Source: an uncultured Prevotella sp. (GTDB lineage: Bacteria > Bacteroidota > Bacteroidia > Bacteroidales > Bacteroidaceae). Taken from it: a stretch of DNA of 28,111 nucleotides. The position numbers and the translations under genes were made by a program. A model generated the notes under the pieces. That model was not told the DNA's origin, searched no databases, and was given only the letters and a program-made list of their open reading frames with translations. The first letter of the stretch is position 1. The number at the start of each line of letters is the position of its first letter. This document shows positions 25,649 through 28,111 of the stretch, piece by piece. The stretch spans positions 1-28,111 of the forward strand of contig UQHJ01000029.1 of assembly GCA_900540885.1 (NCBI GenBank), given 5' to 3'.

Positions 25649-25689
25649 GATGAATGTACTAACGGATGTTAATCAAAATAGTATTCATC
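25649..25689. repeat. Inverted repeat upstream of the GH25 gene
   Basis: GATGAAT (25649-25655) and ACTA (25658-25661) pair with TAGT (25679-25682) and ATTCATC (25683-25689), leaving a 2-nt bulge. It lies about 75 bp upstream of the GH25 start codon and upstream of the candidate -7 element, where an operator could sit. Confidence 0.35.
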
Positions 25690-25800
25690 TGTGTAAAACC
25701 AAGTACTAAGCAATAGTTTGCTGTGCTCCATGATAGTTCCCTTCGTTAGTGGTATAGAACCGCCACTTTTATCACCACGCAATGTTGTATTTTTTGTTTT

Positions 25801-25879
25801 TATAAAAAATGGATTAAGTGATATAGGGTAGGGTAACAATTACATAAAGTATCCCCCTTCTGCTATCACTCAACCCATT
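25801..25879 (-). terminator. Distal terminator for pfp
   Basis: On the minus strand, 25879-25864 pairs with 25823-25808 over 16 positions with two G-U wobbles, around a 40-nt loop. The 3' arm runs into six U. On the plus strand the same positions are A-C mismatches, so the structure is built for minus-strand RNA. Confidence 0.6.
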
Positions 25880-25898
25880 ATGATTTGTTGTTATATGT

Positions 25899-25931
25899 AT
25901 GCTTATCACTGTGAGCAAAAATGGTAAGCAT
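25899..25931 (-). terminator. Second hairpin downstream of pfp
   Basis: ATGCTTATCA (25899-25908) pairs with TGGTAAGCAT (25922-25931) with one imperfect position. It has no strong U-tract and may stabilise the mRNA 3' end or help termination. Confidence 0.4.
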
Positions 25932-25945
25932 CTAACAATATTACA

Positions 25946-25973
25946 TAATCTCTCGTTTTAACGAGCAAGATTA
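25946..25973 (-). terminator. Hairpin overlapping the pfp stop codon
   Basis: TAATCT+CTCGTT (25946-25957) pairs with AACGAG (25960-25965) and AGATTA (25968-25973), with CA bulged. The outermost bases include the stop codon. Confidence 0.4.
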
Positions 25974-27608
25974 TTTACCTTGTTCCAATGCAAGCGTTTT
26001 TGTGCATTGATCACAAACTTCAGTGGGACCCCAGTACTGGATAGGACCAGGATAAACGAAGCAAGTATTCTCAGCCCATTCTGCACGGTGTTCAGCAAAT
26101 TTCTTGAAGGGAGCACCATCTAAGCGAACGAGTGCCTTCTTGATTACAGGCTTCATCTTACCATTACGACGTTCCATGTTCATCATCATCGTGATGGGTA
26201 CACCACCAGCAATCCATTGCTCAGCAGGAGCAGTTGTATTCTTAACGATAGCCATGTAACCCGTCTTACCATTAGCCACCAACTGAGCAGCACTTGTACC
26301 CAAAGCATAGCAGTAGTCCGCATCATAGTTAGAAGGGGCAGCGCAACGTCCTTCGTAACCGAAGAAGTGGTGTTGAGCAGCAAACTTGCCTACAAACTTG
26401 CCTTCCTTCTTCCAAGCAGCGAGCTTCGTAGCTACCATTTCAGAGAGCAACTTCTCAGTCTCGATGAGTGATACCTGAACGTTGCCGTGAGGGTCACGTT
26501 CCATAGTCAACTGCTTAGCAACGCCTTCTGGCAAGCTCTCGTAGATAGCAGCATTCTCCTTGCTAAGCTTAGAAAGGATCCAAGCACGCTGATTTGCAGT
26601 TACTGAAGCAGCCTCAGGAGTAGCGAGCAAGTCGTTGAGTTCGGCAATCAACTTCTTCATTGCAGGGATAAACTCAATTAGGCCTTCAGGGATAAGTACC
26701 GTACCAAAGTTATTACCATTAGCAGCGCGCTTAGCAACGATTTCAGCAATGTAAGTTACGATGTCGTCGAGCGTCTGATTCTTCTCTTCTACTTCTTCAC
26801 TTACGATGCAAATGTTGGGCTGGCATTGAAGAGCGCATTCCAAAGCAATGTGGCTAGCAGAGCGACCCATCAACTTAATGAAGTGCCAATACTTGCGAGC
26901 AGAGTTAGCATCACGTTGAATGTTACCGATCACTTCAGCGTAAGTCTTACAAGCCGTATCAAAACCAAATGAAGTTTCAATCTGATCGTTCTTCAAGTCA
27001 CCGTCAATCGTCTTGGGGCAACCGATTACTTGTACGCCATAGTTCTTGGCAGCATAATACTCAGCGAGCACACAAGCATTCGTGTTAGAGTCATCACCAC
27101 CGATAATAACGATGGCCTTAATGCCCAATTCACGAATAATCTTCAAGCCGCTTTCGAATTGGTCAACCTCTTCCAACTTTGTACGACCAGAGCCAATCAT
27201 ATCGAAGCCACCCGTATTGCGGTATTCGTCAATGATAGCGTCAGTGAGTTCAATGTACTTGTGGTCAACCAAACCGCCAGGACCCATTAAGAAACCATAA
27301 AGCTTATTCTTGGCGTTTTGCTTCTTCAGTTCGTCATAAAGGCCGCAGATTACGTTGTGACCACCAGGAGCCTGACCACCCGAAAGGATAATACCGATGT
27401 TCATAGGAGCATATTCCTTCTTTTCTTCAGTAGGAATGAACTCAACGAGAGGCATACCGTATGTATTAGGGAAGAGCTTTTTGATTTCTTCCTGGTCGCC
27501 CACGCTCTGAGTGGGTTCACCTTCTTTGATGCTCACATTGCCACGCAAACCAGCAGGTAATTTAGGCTGGTATGCAGCTCGTGCAATCTGTAATGCGCTT
27601 TTTTCCAT
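25971..27608 (-). CDS. pfp: Pyrophosphate-dependent phosphofructokinase
   Basis: 545 residues, matching the long PFP class. It interconverts fructose 6-phosphate and fructose 1,6-bisphosphate with pyrophosphate, and is reversible. Seen: GIILSGGQAPGGHNVICG (72-89), IGGDDSNTNA (169-178) in which Asp173 replaces the ATP-enzyme Gly, CPKTIDGDLKN (197-207) with Lys199, and KLMGRSASHIALE (245-257). These two substitutions are the classic marks of pyrophosphate use. It is distinct from pfkA, the ATP-type enzyme. It has a full-consensus promoter about 90 nt upstream, with an inverted repeat across the spacer and a palindrome in the leader, suggesting regulation. Confidence 0.95.
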   Translation of the reverse strand: MEKSALQIARAAYQPKLPAGLRGNVSIKEGEPTQSVGDQEEIKKLFPNTYGMPLVEFIPTEEKKEYAPMNIGIILSGGQAPGGHNVICGLYDELKKQNAKNKLYGFLMGPGGLVDHKYIELTDAIIDEYRNTGGFDMIGSGRTKLEEVDQFESGLKIIRELGIKAIVIIGGDDSNTNACVLAEYYAAKNYGVQVIGCPKTIDGDLKNDQIETSFGFDTACKTYAEVIGNIQRDANSARKYWHFIKLMGRSASHIALECALQCQPNICIVSEEVEEKNQTLDDIVTYIAEIVAKRAANGNNFGTVLIPEGLIEFIPAMKKLIAELNDLLATPEAASVTANQRAWILSKLSKENAAIYESLPEGVAKQLTMERDPHGNVQVSLIETEKLLSEMVATKLAAWKKEGKFVGKFAAQHHFFGYEGRCAAPSNYDADYCYALGTSAAQLVANGKTGYMAIVKNTTAPAEQWIAGGVPITMMMNMERRNGKMKPVIKKALVRLDGAPFKKFAEHRAEWAENTCFVYPGPIQYWGPTEVCDQCTKTLALEQGK

Positions 27609-27641
27609 AAAAATGTGTGAATATTAATAAGATTTATTCTA

Positions 27642-27655
27642 TTTACAGCTGTAAA
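27642..27655. promoter_or_regulatory. Perfect 14-bp palindrome in the pfp leader
   Basis: TTTACAGCTGTAAA is fully self-complementary and lies between the predicted start point and the pfp ATG. It could bind a dimeric regulator; as RNA it would form only a weak hairpin. A 6-bp ATCAAA/TTTGAT hairpin lies just upstream in the leader. Confidence 0.5.
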
Positions 27656-27699
27656 AGCAGACATCAAATTGCCTTTTGATACCATGCTTTTTCCATTTG

Positions 27700-27731
27700 C
27701 AAAGATACTAAATATTTGTAATCCTTACAAA
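27700..27731 (-). promoter_or_regulatory. pfp promoter
   Basis: On the minus strand: TTTG at 27731-27728, a 20-bp spacer and TATCTTTG at 27707-27700, a full-consensus match. The leader is about 85 nt. Confidence 0.8.
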
Positions 27732-27737
27732 TTTAGT
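27707..27737. promoter_or_regulatory. Inverted repeat across the pfp promoter spacer and -33 box
   Basis: ACTAAATATTTGTAA (27707-27721) faces TTACAAATTTAGT (27725-27737). The arms match over 13 positions with a 2-nt insertion in the left arm and a 3-nt centre. The right arm contains the -33 TTTG, so a bound protein would block or guide the polymerase. Confidence 0.5.
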
Positions 27738-28082
27738 TATAGGTTTTTTGGTCCTAAAACATTTCGTGAGGGTAAAAATAAGCTGCATTCTGTCGAAGAA
27801 TACACGCCCCCCCTAACGGTTTCACCCTAGTCTCCTTGGGGAGAGGGAAACATGTGTATGCTTGGCATGAGTATTGTCTAATACCAAATACATGAATATC
27901 CATACTTCAAGCATTGCCTGTTTGGGGCATCGTTCCTCAAGTTGGCAATGCCGACGTTGGGACGCGTCGCCCAGGTTAGTTTGCGTTCGTGGCGCGTAAC
28001 TTTTCGACAACAAATTGCAGTTTGATATCCTCTTCAAAATGTTTCAGAACGCCCAAAATAGGCATTGTGGTTACGTATATTT
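27738..28082. other. GC-rich non-coding block, repeat-like
   Basis: No supported gene. After an AT-rich start the sequence becomes clearly GC-richer than its neighbours (about 27910-28000), with GCATTGCC (27911-27918) inverted at 27944-27951 and several short GC stems. A hairpin at 27819-27851 lies to its left. It looks like an intergenic repeat or structured RNA, but no copy exists elsewhere in the window. Confidence 0.4.
27819..27851. repeat. Compound hairpin with TTGG loop
   Basis: GTTT (27819-27822), CCCT (27825-27828) and CTCC (27832-27835) pair in order with AAAC (27848-27851), AGGG (27844-27847) and GGAG (27840-27843), with 2- and 3-nt bulges on one side. It is preceded by a run of seven C, and resembles REP-type extragenic palindromes. 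Confidence 0.45.
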
Positions 28083-28090
28083 TACCTTTG
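28083..28090 (+). promoter_or_regulatory. -7 element pointing out of the window
   Basis: TACCTTTG is a perfect -7 match. The nearest TTG (28065-28067) is only 15 bp upstream, short for a -33 element. A gene probably begins just to the right of the window. Confidence 0.45.
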
Positions 28091-28111
28091 CATATTTTAT
28101 GTTTCATGTTT

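Larger units (their letters stand above)
25576..25970. other. Intergenic region between the GH25 gene and pfp
   Basis: No coding sequence is supported. It holds a weak minus-strand -7 element TACCTTTA (25615-25608) for the GH25 gene, an inverted repeat at 25649-25689, and three stacked hairpins at the pfp end. Confidence 0.6.

Noticed and set aside
27822..28037. Open frame of 71 codons on the minus strand in the GC-rich block
   Set aside because: It has no domain, no promoter and no plausible protein character; the stretch is better explained as structured or repeated non-coding DNA.
1..28111. TATGTTTCAT present at both window ends (4-13 and 28098-28107) as a possible long direct repeat
   Set aside because: The match is only 10 AT-rich bases and the flanks do not align, so chance is sufficient.

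Overview
This window looks like chromosomal DNA of a Bacteroidales bacterium, probably Prevotellaceae-like, although the genus cannot be fixed from sequence alone. The evidence is the repeated Bacteroidetes-type promoter (TTTG, 19-20 bp spacer, TAnnTTTG), the absence of obvious Shine-Dalgarno sequences, and a typical gene set: type III glutamine synthetase, LL-diaminopimelate aminotransferase, pyrophosphate-dependent phosphofructokinase, a TamB-like giant and an OmpP1/FadL porin. Most of the content is core metabolism and envelope biogenesis. There is no CRISPR array, prophage or obvious defence island.

Layout. 1-538 is a non-coding leader region. 539-5005 (+) carries an exported Gly/Asn/Arg-rich protein of unknown function, a ThiE/TenI-family protein, prs, tRNA-Gly(CCC) and an NhaD-like antiporter that starts 40 nt after the tRNA. 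5069-7354 (+) carries ATP-type pfkA and a SotB-like sugar efflux MFS gene. Just after the MFS gene lies a decayed second copy of the pfkA 3' end and its terminator. 7525-12015 (-) is tamB, divergent from uvrB (12192-14246, +). Then come trmN6 (-) and a FadL-type porin (+), which are divergent. An operon on the minus strand holds a histidine phosphatase and a double-SGNH sialate O-acetylesterase. Divergent from it is dapF-dapL-glnN (+), which joins the last steps of meso-diaminopimelate synthesis to ammonia assimilation. The right end has a probable insertion-sequence scar, a membrane-anchored GH25 muramidase (-), PPi-dependent phosphofructokinase (-), and a GC-rich non-coding block that ends with an outward-facing promoter.

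Themes. The two phosphofructokinases (one ATP-type, one PPi-type) imply an adjustable glycolytic step. dapF, dapL and the GH25 enzyme act on peptidoglycan supply and turnover. TamB and FadL serve the outer membrane. Convergent gene pairs share strong bidirectional hairpin terminators.

The most unusual features are the pfkA tail duplication around the MFS gene, inverted repeats that sit on promoter elements of pfp and dapF, the nearly leaderless divergent tamB/uvrB pair, the IS scar, and the GC-rich block at the right end. I found no convincing new multi-gene system.
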